From assembly GCA_026724425.1 (NCBI GenBank), contig JAIUCV010000001.1:1746001-1810000 (forward strand): DNA of 64,000 bases. Direction: 5' to 3'. The position numbers were made by a program, and so were the translations under genes. A model generated the notes under the pieces. The model had not been told where the DNA came from. It worked only from the letters and a program-made list of their open reading frames with translations, and ran no database searches. The stretch is from Erythrophleum ivorense. Its lineage: Eukaryota > Streptophyta > Magnoliopsida > Fabales > Fabaceae. Shown here piece by piece: positions 37,401 through 51,600 of the stretch (its first letter is position 1; each line of letters begins with the position of its first letter).

Positions 37401-40400
37401 CTTCTTTTGGTTTCTTGATCCAAAAGTTTTAGTGCTTCCATGAACTCAATAAACATTGATGTTCTTTGTGTTAGGAAAATAACTTTTTGAGATAATTCAT
37501 CTTTAATTCAAAGATAAAGCAGCATTCTGTGTAATTGTTGCTTCTTCCAATAGCCATTTTCTTGCTGCTAACATTAAGTGACTTCATTGGACATACATCA
37601 TTTTTGGTCTTTTTCTTTTTAGGTGGTAAGCTTTTTGGCTTGTGTATATATGAATGGGATAGGTATTTTGAATACTATCTTCCCGTACCCCCAAGCATAC
37701 TTTGACCTTTATGAGTCGCCATATCTTTTATTCAAAAATGTTTTACATTTTTTAATTTTGAAGTTTCAAGATTTTTCTGTGGTTCTTGGATTGTGAAAAG
37801 CATCTTTCCTTAATTCACAGAGATATCTTGAAATTATCTAGGCAGATGGTTTCCCTATAGTGGTATTCTTGATGCATCTTTGACATTTTTCCTATGCTCT
37901 TGACAAAATGGATGCTTACTAATCCACATGTTTTATTGCTGATATTTGGAAAATCCTATTCAAACATGTTACTTTTACTCATATTGTCTTCTGTATTATT
38001 ACAGCAAACCTGTGGAACCTGAACGACTCTTTGATTGCCTTCCAAATTCAATGCGACCTTCCTCTGTATCACCTGTGCATGAGGGTGATTCTGGTGGCCA
38101 GAATCCTTCTTCCAATAATCCTTCTGACCCACAAAACAATAACACAGATGCTGTTGTGTATACACCTCCTGCTCTTATACCTCCAAGGATTTTGCCACTG
38201 CTCCATGATTTAACCCAGCAAATGGTACAAGCTGGCCACCAACAGCAGTTGCTCAAAATATACAGGTAGAACTACTTGTTTGCTAGATTGCAACATTACC
38301 AAAAGGAAAGTTGAAACTGCCTTTCCGTGAATTCTACATTTTTAAAATTGCAAAACTACTAGTGAACATGAAAGTTAAAATTTTATTATTGAAACTTTTA
38401 TCAAGTTCAAGGCTCGAGCTACTTAGAAAAGGTGGTTTCTTTTTCCTGTTTTTTCTTTTTGGTTGGGGTGAAAAAAGAGGCCAAAAGGCCCTTCTTTTTC
38501 CTCGAGTATAACACTAGTGTATGGTCTTAATGTAATTTTTTTTGGGGGGTATCTACTCTTGGTGTTGCCTTTATTAGAGCTGGTCTGTGATTAAAAGCAA
38601 ATTTGTTGAAAGTTCTGATTCCTTATGATGGAAATTGAGGTTCAAGGGGGATGCAATGACATTAAGCATAATGAGAAATATAATTTTATTTTAAACAAGA
38701 AATATTCTTAGTTATGCAAAGTCAACTGTGTTCTAATGAATCCAACATGTGTGCAGGGTGCAGCAGCATATGCTGCCATACTTGTCTCAAAAAGGAAGAG
38801 TTTGATTTTCGCTCACGTATTTGAGATCAATGATATCTCTTCCTAACTGAGTTGGATGCAGTATATGTTTTTAGACTGGTTCATTTGTTGATCAGTGTGG
38901 TTTGTGTCTTCTAGATGCTGAGAGTATATGATTTAGCCTAGGCTTGGATTCCTCAAGTGTTTTGAGTGAGTTAATATCTCTAATGCTCACCTTCATGGGA
39001 ATGCCATTTGCGCTTGAAGCATGGACAAAGCATAAACCCACCATACTTTGTGGTGAACATTCAATTTAATTATGAAGAATGAGGACGACAAGGATTAAAC
39101 TCTTAATTACTTGGTTGTATGGGCTCTATTGCTTTGGTACCATATCAAGGTCCATTTCAACCCCAAAGTTTAGGCTATTAGGTGAAGACCCATGAATGAT
39201 TTAATTAATATCTTTGACAGGAGCCATTTAGTCAGGAGGGTGATTGATTGAAGTTCTAGATTAGAGTTAGGCTAATCTCTTCTTCATTTCGGAGGTTATG
39301 ATGATATTGTTATTTGAAACTTAAGTTATTCTATGCAGCTTTCTTGAAAGAGGTGCTCTTTTTCACAAGAAGTATTTAATGCCAGCCTATGTTTTATTTA
39401 TAGAAAATATAGGAGTTGTTAGATCAGAGAATTTCAGGATCCTTGCTTTTATCTTCTTTAATGGTATTATTCTTGTAAAGCCATGATGATGTTGCCCTAG
39501 TGGGCAAATGAGGTTGTGGCTGATGTGAGGAGAAAGTGGGGTCGAGGTATAATTTTTAACTAGGATTTTAAAAAAGCTTAGATTGAGTTGGGGTTTTTTA
39601 GATAAGATTCTTGCTAGGAAAGGTTTTAGAGATAGATTTTTGGTTGTCTCTCTGATGCCACTTTTCTGTGATTGTCAGTAGTGAACTGAAATTTTGGTTT
39701 CAAGGTCAATGAGGCGCTAGGCAAGGTGATCCCTTTTCCTTCTTTATTTTCTATAGTGGTTGATGTTGAGTTGGATTCGATCTAAAGCTGTAGATAGGGG
39801 TCTAATAAAAGTTCTTACATTTAGATTTGAGGAAATCATAGTCTCCCACTTATGGTTTGCTGATGATACAATTTTCATTCAAGGGATGATAGACGTAGTT
39901 TCATACATGTACTTTGATGGACTCCAAAATTCTCATGTTATTTATATATAACAAGCCATAATTCCTAACCAAATAGAGATAGAAATTGGAATGTCCAACT
40001 TAGATGGTTATAGAAAGAAACAAAAATGGCAAAAAAAAGGAAAACAAAAAGGTCCCTGGCTTTTGAGAGGCCAGGCTCTCTCCTTTCCCACATAATTCTT
40101 CCTTAGCTGCAACTTGTGCCTTCCAGATAAACCTCACCAATGGCCCTCTTCTCTCACTCTTCCCCCTCAAACATCTCATGTCTCATGTGACCCAATTAGT
40201 TATGGCTTGATATTTCCTCCCTTGCCTCTCCTGCCACTTCATCATTAGCTACTCCTCTCTGATCTTCTCTTGTAAATTTTCCCATCCATAGGGTCAATAG
40301 TCCAGGCCTGTCATTTCCCACCCCAACAAGCTTTGCCTTGTCCTCAAGGTGGAAAGTAGGAAACTGCATCTTGATTACTTCATAGTCTTTCCAAATGCTC

Positions 40401-42621
40401 TCAAAATCAGGCAATCCCTCCTACTTTATAGGCACTTGTTGTCTATTAGTCATCTTTTGACCTTCTTCACACTCTCGGGTTGAACCTGTTGTTCCATCTC
40501 CTCAGTGAATGAGAGGTATATCTTATGTAGGTGTAGCAGGGTGTAATGACTTCTTGGGTTGAGAAACATGGAACACAAGATGAATTCTTGATGTACTGGG
40601 CAACTCTAATTTATAAGCTACTTTTCCATACCTCTCCAACACTTTATAGGGTCCATGGTACCTCAGGGCAAGCTCCTCATTCTGCTTCTTGGCTAGGCTC
40701 ATCAACTTATATGGCCTGCACTCGAGGTACTCAAAATCTCCAGCTTCAAATTCCATCTCTCACTATGAGAGTGTAGTTTGTAGTTTCATGTATGGGAATC
40801 TTGAGCTTCTTAACAAGTCTTGAAGAAATAAAATTATGAGTTGCTTCACTATCAATCAACACCAGGACTATTTCACCATAAGAGCTCCCTATCAACTTCA
40901 TGGTTTTATGCCCATCTGTCCCCATAATTGAATTCATAGATAACTCTTTAGAGGCTACCACTTTTTCTGCTTCCTCTAACTTTAGATTCTCCTTACACAT
41001 TTTCTCTGCATCTTTTAATTGTTCCTCCTCAGTCAGAATAAGCATTTGCAGCTTCTCATTTTTGCATCTATGATTGGGTCCAAATTTCTCTTCACATTTA
41101 AAACAAAGTCTCAATTCTCTCTGTATTGATCTCAACTTTGGACAACCTCCTTGTGCTACTGTTGCTTTAAGAGGTAGAGGTTTGAGTTGTTTTGTTGTTA
41201 GCACTTTGTGAATCTTCCCCTCCTTTGCTTTCAGGACTTTTGCCCAAGGTGCTATTGTTTGGACTTCTGACCACTTCCACAGAAGTGGGTAATTTCAAAA
41301 AATTAAGTCCACCCCACTTCAGACCCATGAGTGATTTCAATCCTTAGCAGCTTTCTCTTCTCTTGCTTTCTCGAGAACTACATTTCATTCTTTTGTTGAT
41401 AGGCAAGATCCATGAATTGCCCCAATGACTTTAGTCAAATCAATCTGACCTTAGCTTTGATTTTCTCACTCAAACCATTCCTAAATGCACCCATCAACAT
41501 GCTATCAGATACTTCTTTAAGAGGTGCGGAAAGCAACTCAAACTTATCTCTATAGTCAGCCACTGAACCATCCTGTTTGAAAGACATCAACATCTTGTAG
41601 CTATTGCCTAGTTTATTACAGTGGAACCATTCCATTAATTCCTTCTTAAACTCAGGCCATTAATGCATGGGGGACTTTGTTTCTAGCCATTGATACTAGT
41701 TAAGGACCTTAAGACATTAACACTTACTGATTTCCCTCTCACCCATGGAGTTGCTTCCGCCCACATTGTTAACTCCTCAACTCAGCTCAGCTAGCAGCAT
41801 CTGTTGCATCTCCACCACAGCTTTACCTTGTGTCTCTTGGATACTAGCTGATTGAAGTTCTCCTAGCTTGTCTCGCAACTCTAGCATCACCAAACTTAAT
41901 CAACGTCGTCTCCTCTTCCATTTCTCCGAAACTTCCACTCCATTCATCATTCTAGTTCCAACCATTCCCAAGATGTCAACTGCTCTGATACCAAAATTGA
42001 TGGAAGCTCTAGAATTCTCATGTTACTTATATATAAGAAGCTGTAATTTCTACCCAAATAGAGATGGAAATAACAATGTCCAACTTGGATGGTAATAGAA
42101 AGAAACAAAAATGCAGAAAAAGGAAAACATAAAGGTCCCTGGCTTTTGAAAGGCCAGATTCTTTCCTTTCACACATACTTCTTCCTTAGCCTTCTTTGCA
42201 ACTTATGCTTGTTGGATGAAGCACTTGCCATTAGGCCAAAAGTTATACTAGTTAGTCAGGACACAGCTCTTTCTACTTAACCGCATCAGCCCAAGTGTAA
42301 TGTTTCAATCTGGTTTTGATCTCTTATTGGGCCTTGTCAAGGCAGGATGTTGACCACACCAACAATCCCCCCTTTAAAAAAAAGACACGTCTTCTGCAAA
42401 GTGTCTTCCTAGGGATTCAAACCTATGACCATGGCTTGGATACCAATTATTGGATCAAGTACTTATTACTAGGCCAAAAGTTATAGCTGCTAATCAAGGT
42501 GTAATTCTTTCTACTTAACTACACTAGCCCAAGCACTATGTTTCGATTTGACTTTGACCCCTCATCGGGTCTTACCATGGTAAGATATTAGCCACACCAA
42601 CATTGCCTTCCACAACGGCTG

Positions 42622-42656
<35 letters not shown>

Positions 42657-45600
42657 TGCTCACGCATCTCACATCTCATGTGACCCAATTAGTTACTGCT
42701 AGATATTTCCTCCCTTCCCCTCCTACCACCTCATCATTAGCTACTCTCTCTTGGATTCTTTTTCCTTCTCTTGTAAAGTCTCCCATCCATAGGCTCGATA
42801 ATATCAGGTCCATCATACTCTGCATTCTTCAATTCTTGATGCTATTTCAGGTTTGAAGATTAATTTGGCTAAGAGTGGTGTGGCAAGGATTAATATTGAT
42901 AGCCAAAATCTTTCTTCCTTTGCTACTTTGGCAAGGTGTTAGATTTTACAGTGGCCTCTCATTTATTTGGGTGTGCCTTTGGGTGGCAATCCACAAGAGA
43001 CTTCCTTCTAGGACCTAGTGGTCCATAAAATCTCATTCAGATAATTGGGGGCCTTTTATACCTTAGGTGGATGTATCACCCATATTTAGCATACCCACCT
43101 ATTACATCTTTCTTTTTAAAATTCTAGCAGGAGTGGCTCATAAGATTAAGTGGATTATGAGAAATTTTCTTTCGTCAAGTGCAAGTGAGGATAAGTTCAC
43201 TTAGTTAGATGGGAAGTTTATTGCAGACCTAAGAAGGAAGGGGGCTTGGGTCTTGGAAATTTGATGTTTAAAAAATTGTCTTCTTGACTAAATGGTTATG
43301 GTGTTTTCCTTCAAAGTGACTGGTTTATGGCATAAGGTAATTTGAAGCAAGTATGGCTTAAATCTGAATGGTTGGGATGCTAACACTGTTGTGAATGTGA
43401 CTAATGCGAATCCCTGGAAAGTTACATCACAAGGCTATTTATCTTTTATACCACTGGTTTTCTTTTTTAAAGCGGTGATGGCTCAAAAATAAGATTTTGA
43501 GAAGATACTAAGTGGGAACTATTCCTTTTATGAAGCGTATGCTTGTATTTATTGTTTGATTACTTTGCATTATCTTCCCATCCATAATTTCTTGACCATG
43601 TATAATTCCAATTGTTCTTGGAATTTCCATTTTTTTTAGAAACTTGAATGACAGAAAGTTGCAATCTTCAATCCCTGCCCTTTTCTTCTAGTAAAGATGT
43701 GAGAGTCTAGAATCTTGATTCTTTTGGTATATTTTCTTGCAAATCTTATTTTCAGTTCCTAGTGCATTTTCCTACAAGGGAGAAGTTTCTTCTTGATAAG
43801 CCAATTTGGATTTTTAAACCTTGAACAAGGACAAATCCTTTGTTTGGACTGCAATACTCAAAATGATAAACACAAATGACATGTTGCAGGTTCAATGGCC
43901 CTGTATGGTTTTTTCTCCTAACATATCCATAATGTATAGATCTAGTCAGAAATTTTGCCCCATTTATTTCTCCACTGTCCAGCAGTGAGATATCTATGGA
44001 ATAAGCTCTTTGGTAATTTTGGCCAGAGTTGGGTGTGTGCTAATACCGTAGAACAGTTTCTCCTTTTTCATTTTAAAGGGTTTGGTAATAAGAAGGAATA
44101 CAAACTCTGGCAATATGCAGCTTATGGGATACTGTGGTTTGTGTGGTTGGAGATGAATGCACGCATCTTCAAGGGCATATCTTCATTTCTAATTGCTTTA
44201 CGGGATAGAATTGTCTCTATGGCTTCTCTTTGGTGCACAGCACATGGTTTGTTCAAGTGACCTCTTTATCTGATATACAAAGAGATTGGACAGCTCTTTT
44301 ACACTATTAGGCTTCAAAGGATTTTACTACTGTGTTCTGTCTTGTGCTTTTCTTGTATTTACTGGTTTTGAGGATTTCTTATTCTCAAGCTAGGTGTAAT
44401 TTCTCGTTCTAATAAAAATTCTGCCTTTATTTTAGCAATATGTTCCTTCCAATTTTTGACATTTGTCTTCAAATTGTAAATTCTGTTGTCTGATTAATAT
44501 TATAGATATAGCAATATTAGACTATAATAATTACTGTATTTTTCAACATATACCAGATGTAGTATATGTACAAAATATAGTTCTCTATAGTTTTTATTTG
44601 TCATATTCTTGTTCAAAATTGATTTCATTTCTATTTAATTAGGTTTTTATTTTATTTGAATTTCATTTTGGTTGTATTAATTACACATTTTATATTTCTG
44701 GAATATGTAATATTTTCTGAACTGATAAAAGTAGGTTTTTCATGTGAAGAGTTCTGTACCTCTGCCTCAAATTTCTTCCCAAGCTACATGAGACAGTCTG
44801 ACATGTCCATAGACGAATCAATTCTATTTGTTTAAATTGAGAAGCAAGCATATTCTGACAATGATACTGAAACATTATACAATGAGTATAATGGTCTGAA
44901 AATTATCTTGTGTATTAAAATATATGAGAAATTGTCACCTGGCACAATTCTTTATGACATGAAACTTCCATAATGGTATTTGGGCTGATTGGAATCATTT
45001 GTTACTTTCTTCTTGCATCTCCAGGTTTTCTGGGTATCAATAGGAAAAGAGTTTATATAAACTATTGATTTGAACCAGTAAGCCACTTATGTCCTCATAT
45101 GTGCTCGATGGACAAGGGGACAATGCATACACAAAAATACTTATACTATGAATATCTGTGTATGTCCACATGCTTACGCAGACAACCACACTTATCTATG
45201 AATTGTAGGCCTTGTATCATCTGCTTATGATGACTTGTTTAGTGGTATCAATATAAATAATATTACTTTTACTATAATTGTCAGGATAATCATCATCACT
45301 ATTGTGTAGGGATACCCGTTCTAATGTTTTGGAAGAAAGCCTTCATAAACTGGGAGTTGAGAAACTCAGCAAGGATGATGTTCAAAAGCTACAATGGGAG
45401 GTTTTGGAGGCCAAAATTGGGAACTGGGTTCATTTCATGCGTATAGCTGTAAGTAGTTCATGGATTTAGTTCTGTGGTTTTATGTATTTTCATTCAAATA
45501 TGTTTTTATGCTTGAACAGGTCAAATTGTTGTTTGCTGGTGAGCGGAAAGTTTGTGATCAAATATTTGAAGGCTTTGATTCACTTAGTGATCAATGCTTT

Positions 45601-48600
45601 GCTGAAGTGACAACAAGCAGTGTCTCTATGCTACTTAGTTTTGGGGAAGCAATTGCCAGAAGCAAGAGATCACCAGAAAAGTTATTTGTGCTTTTGGACA
45701 TGTATGAATTAATGCAAGAGCTCAATTCAGAGGTACAGGCTTTTGAAATTCATAATCATTCAGGTTGCTGTTATCACAATGGCGCATAGGGATATTAATC
45801 TTATAGGATCAGTTTGTTAACTTTTTCAAATTCAATACCCATATAAATTTTTTTTTTGTCAACATAACACTTTCTGTATCTCTCAGCATTTTATAAATTG
45901 GATTGTCAACTTATCTGTAGTTTCCTCCTTAGATGAAGTGTCATCTTCCTTATTAGGTTTTATTAAATAGGATTGTCAAATTATCTGTAGCTTCCTCCTT
46001 GGTTGGCTGAGACTAGGAAGTGACTTGTGACTTAATCTAGTGTTTCAAATATATTCAATTCTAGGTTAGATAGACGTTTATATATCTATTCTGGCAGTGT
46101 TGAATATTCATGTCATTGAAATTTGAGGATTTATCATGATTGTTGAGTTCTTGAGGTTTCAACATTCCCTCTTTCTGAGGTCTAACTTTCTTGAACTACT
46201 CTTATATGAATATTGTTTACATTTTCCCTTAAAAGGTGACAATTCGTTGGTCTTACATCTATTTATGATCAATTAAATCATTATAATTTTCTCTTATTAT
46301 TGGATTGAGTCTGTTGTTAGATTTGATTCTAATGGTTTTTTCATTCAACTTGTAATAATTAGAATTTTACCATGGTGGTAGTGATGTCACTATCGCTAGG
46401 CAAAGACATGTGATATATTTGGCATTTTACAAGCATGCATGGTAGATTTTGGTGGCTGTTTGATTGAATGAACAAGAGACATGTTTGAATGGTATTACAA
46501 TCTTATTATCAACTTGTATACCTGACTCTTTGTAGATCCAAACACTCTTCAAAGGTAAAGCTTGCACTGAAATAAAAGAAGCAGCATTGGGTTTGACAAA
46601 ACGGCTTGCACAAACAGCCCAGGAGACCTTTGGGGATTTTGAAGAAGCAGTTGAGAAAGATGCTACAAAAACTGCTGTTACAGATGGAACTGTGCATCCT
46701 CTGACAAGCTACGTAATTAACTATGTGAAGTTTTTATTTGAGTAAGTTCATCTGTGTTGCCTTAAGATCCCATTTCTCTTGGCTGAATTATCTTATTATT
46801 TCTAACACTCTATGTTGCCTTCTCCGATGATGAAGCTGTTATTCATTGTTGACTTAGCACGCAAGCTGTTCATTTTTACTCGTTGTTATTGGTTACTTAT
46901 TTTTAAATTTCTTTTTTATCCAAACTATTGGAAATCATACTTAACATGTGATTATTTTCAGGCTTTAATGCCTTTATTTGTTTCCTTATGTTTGTTGGTT
47001 AATGGGCCATGATTGTTAAGCATTTAGTAGGAAGATTTTTCATAAGAATCACATGGGTTTTTGTTGGTTAATAGGCTAAAGTCAAATATTGTTTTTTCCT
47101 TATATAGTTTCCTACTTTATGAGTCTTTATTTTTATTTAATTTCATATTTGTTTCCTTTTGAGGGTGACTGGCTAAACATTTTGTTGCCTACATTTTCTT
47201 ATGAATTGCAACCATTGTGTTTGAAATAAAATAGCAAATTTCAGAGTGAAATTCTTCATGGTATCAGAGCCTATAAGGAGGAGTGGATGAAATGGAGGAA
47301 GATGTAAAACATAGGATTCAAGTGGGACGGATGAAATGGAGGAGTGCTTTGGGCGTTTTTTGTGATAAAAGAATACCACTCAAACTTAAAAGTAAATTCT
47401 ACCGCACAGCTATAAGACCTGCAATGTTGTATGGAACTAAGTGTTGGACAATAGATTGTCAATAAGAGAATAAGCTCAATGTTGTAGAAATAAGAATGTT
47501 GCATTGGATGAGTGGACACACTAGATAAGATAGAATTAGAAATGAATGCATTAGAAAAAAAGTAGAGGTCGTACCTATTTTAGAAAAAATTGCAGAATCG
47601 TGACTTAGATGGTTTGGCCATGTATGAAGGAGACTTATAAGAGCCTTAGTTAGGAGAGTAGATTAAATGAAAAGTAGTCCAATAGTCAGAGGTAGAGATA
47701 GACTAAGAAAAATTATAGGAAAAACCATGAAGAGAGATTTAAACTTAAATGATTTGTCTAAGAAGACGATTTATGATAGAACTTTATGACGTCGATTGAT
47801 CTATGTAGTTGACTCCATTTAATGGGAAAAGGTTTTGTTGTTGTTGTTGTTGTTATTGTTGTATCAGAGCCTACATGGCCTAACAAAATACGTTGGTGGT
47901 TAGTGTGATAAAACTATTTGTTGGTGATTAGTATAAGAAAATCATTTGTTGATGGTTAGCATGAAAAAATTAAAACCTCTACCTCACAGAAAGTGAGGTG
48001 AGGATGTCCAAAACTAAGAGCCTTGCTACAAAATGGGGTGCGGGGGAGAAAAAAGTTCATGGAAACTCTATAGTAAGGAGTAATGAAGAGGACAACAAAG
48101 GGTTAGAAACCAAAATTAAAAAAAAAATGACAAGGGAGAAAATTTTCAAATAACATCCAAATGGCAAGAAAGAAGAAGATTGGCCATGCTAGCTCCAAAC
48201 TGTTTCTAGGTTGAGGGTGAGTGTTGGAAATCACATTTAAAATGTGATTATTCTTAGGCTTTAATAATGCCTTTGTTTGTTTGTGATAGGCAGAGGTAGA
48301 ATAGAATGGGAAAATAGAGAGGAAGAGGGAGAATGAAGAAAGTCCTCAACTGAATTAACTATTAGAATGGGTTGTTTCCTTCTCTTACAGCTTCTTATAT
48401 GGGTGGTTAATTATTAACAACCCACCAACTGACCAACCACTCTTACTGATTCAGCTACTAATGTGAGGAGCACGAAAGAAAGAAACAGAAGATAGAGGAC
48501 TGTGCGAAAATATGAATTCAACAAGAAGACAATATGATACGTCCTTTCCTTACTTATAAACTATAAAAGAGAGAGAGAGAGAGAGAGAGCTATCAGTTAG

Positions 48601-51600
48601 TAACAGCAGTAACTAACTAAAGCTAAGCTAACTACTTTAGTTATTTATTCTAACACTGTTATTCTATTATTATTCTTTAACATGTAACCATGACCTTTCC
48701 TCCTAAAACAATCCTTGACCTCAAGGATTAGAAGGAATAGGAGCAGCCGCTGCAGTAGCAAAGTGAGGGAACTAACTTCTAATTGCTAACAGATCTTCCC
48801 ATGTGGCATCTTCTATGTTGGTATGCTTCCAACGAACTAATACTTGAGTTATGCATAGGAGTCCTCTCTTGACAACCTTGTGGCCCAGAATCTCCTTTGG
48901 CTCCTTGAGAAAGTGGCCATCATAATCAACATGAGGAAGAGAGGAACTAGTAGGCACCCCACTTCCCACATGTTTCTTAAGTAGTAAAACATGAAACACT
49001 GGATGCACCCTTCTATTGTTGGGTAAGTTCAACTGATAAGCAAACTTGCCCACCCTTTTGACCACCTTATATGGCCCAAAAAAATTTGGCAGCCAGCTTA
49101 TGTAGGGATGGATTATTGATGAGGTTCCTACGGAAAGGGTGGAGCTTTAAGTAAACAAAATCCCCAACTACAAATTCTCTTTTGGTTTTGTTCTTGTTTG
49201 CCATATGCATCATGCGATTTTGGGCTCTGCACAAATTCTGTTTTAGCGGTTGAATTGTGGCTTCTTGCTTTTGACAGCTTCGGTCAACTAGATCATTACT
49301 GGAGTCTCCATCCAAATAAGGTAAATGGACTAGTGGCAGCACTCTATAGACAGCCTGGAAGGGGGTCATACTAATGGCGGAAGGGAAGGTGGTGTTGTAC
49401 CACAATTCTGCTGTAGGAAGCCATTTTAACCATTACTTAAGGGTGGTCACCTGTCATGTATCTAAGGTAATACTCTAAATAACAATTAAGAACTTTTGTT
49501 TGGCCATCCATTTGAGGATGGTATGTTGAAAAATAAGCCGAACAAACCTTTTAAAGCCTGGACAATTCTTTCCAAAACTTGCCACAAAAGATTTGACTTG
49601 GGAAATCCATGGAGCTTCACAACATTGTCCATTAACACTTGGGCCACATCCACCATAGAGTATGGGTGTTGAAGTGCCACAAAATGAGCTACCTTGCTCA
49701 AACGATCAACCACCACCAAAATAAACGACTTGGAGTAGGACTTAGGTAAACCTCTAATGAAGTACATAGGCAAATCAGAACATATGGAATCAAGAATTGG
49801 GAGTGGTTGGAGTAACTTGGGATATGGGACAGCTTCAGACAAAGTTGTGGACATCCTTTTCCAACCTTTTCCAATAAAAAATAGAAGTGAGACATTTATA
49901 AGTGGGGGTCATTCCGTAATGGCCTCCAAGAGCATTGCCATGGAAATAGGTTAAGAGTTGCTACCTTAGCTCAGAATCAGCAGCTACAACTAATTTCCCT
50001 TCCCTTTTTAATTGGTTATTCTCCCATGAATACTGTGGATGACTGTTAGGATCTGCAGTAAGCTCCAATATTAATAATTGGAGTTTATTATCTTGTAGCC
50101 TAGCCTCTCTAATCTTAGAAGACCGGTCAAAGGCCACTGAGGTGATTGCTGTATAGTGGCTGTGGTACAAAGAGGTGTAAAATTGGTACTTAATACTACA
50201 AAACTATTATTTAAAATAAAAAATCAACCAGATATACTTAGCTAACTCCCATTTATAGAATATAGGAGTGAGGCTCATTTGCTAGAGCAGGTAGCAATGG
50301 CTAGCGACAGCAATAACAGAAAGTAACTAAAACGGCAATAACAGATACAAGCAAACAAAGCAATAAATAGTACTAATGAAGCTAAGAAACAAGTCTCTTT
50401 TATACTTAGCTGGCACGTATCAATAACCCCCCCCCCCCTAAAAAAAAATCGAAGGATCCTTGTCCTTGAGAATCTACAATATGAGCCATGTAAAATTTTG
50501 GGAATTGTTGCTGAACTGCTGGGAGAGATTCCCACGTAGCATCTTCTCAGTTGGTATGCTTCCATTGAACCAAAACTTGCGTTAGTGGTAAGTTATTCTT
50601 CTTAACTAGAATTCTTTCAGGCTCCATGGAAAAATACTCTCCTTATTGAGTTGAGGCAGTTCCATGTTTGTTGTGATTTTGGTACCTATGTGTTTTTTGA
50701 GCAAAGACATATGAAAAACAGAATGGATCCTTGTGTTGGCTAGTAGATTTAATTGACAAGCCACTTGACCAATTTTTTTCAAGACCTTGAAAGGCCCATA
50801 GTATCAGGTGTGAGCTTTTGCAAAGCTGAATTAGTGAGAGTGTTCCTTCAGAAAGGATGGAGTTTAAGATAAACCAAATCACCTATCTCATGTGCCCTTT
50901 TAGTTCTCTTTCTATTAGCAATTTGCACGATTCTGTATTGGGCCTGCTGTAAATGATACCATAACAACTAAATTGTGGACTCCTTATCTCTCAAGCTTCT
51001 ATCCACTACACCATTGTCACAATCTCCTACCAAGTAAGACAAATGTATTGGTAGGACAATGCCATAAACAACTTCAAATGGTGTCATACCACTAAAGGAA
51101 TGGTAGGAAGTATTATACCACAGTTTAGCCAAGGATAACCACCTTACCCAGTCCTTATGATGGTCACCAATCATGCATTGCAAATAACACCCTAAGCAAT
51201 GATTTAACACTTCTGTTTGACCACTCATTTATGGATGATAAGTAGATGAATACCACAATTTTACTTTGTTGATTCAAAACAAAGCTCTCCAAAAATTGCC
51301 ACAGAAAATAAGATCTCTATTCATTACAATGGATTGAGGAAATCCATGTAACTTCACCACATTATCCAAGAAAGCCTATGCCACTTCAATTGCTGTGAAT
51401 GGATGCTATAATGCAATGAAATGAGCAGCCTTCAACAATATGTCCACACAACTAAGATTATAGTTTTGTGATAAGATTTCGGCAAACCCACAATAAAATC
51501 CATACTTATATCAACCCATATAGTAGTGGCTATATCAAACTAGGTGTGGCTACATTCTTGGGTTTACACCTTTGACAAGTAGGACATTCTCTAACAAAGG

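Larger units (their letters stand above)
39915..42806 (-). mobile_element. Gypsy LTR retrotransposon, internally deleted, inserted in the LINE
   Basis: The 3' LTR is about 39915-40304 and the 5' LTR is 41998-42806 (enlarged by a TRIM). Both start TGATGGA on the plus strand and share CCTGGCTTTTGA(G/A)AGGCCAG and CATGTGACCCAATTAGTTA. On the minus strand the primer-binding site is TGGTATCAGAGC (41982-41993), complementary to initiator-Met tRNA. The polypurine tract GGGGTGGGAAA lies next to the 3' LTR. The interior is only about 1.7 kb. A clear target duplication was not found. Confidence 0.85.

Noticed and set aside
38755..38810. Possible extra EXO70A1 exon after 38265 (AAAYAAILVSKRKS)
   Set aside because: The exons at 38265 and 45310 join in phase and match the family without it.
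42448..42602. Cassandra-type 5S rRNA sequence in the TRIM LTR
   Set aside because: Only a short block (TGCTTGGGCTAGTGTAGT) resembles the end of 5S rRNA; the rest of the 5S sequence and promoter boxes are not visible.
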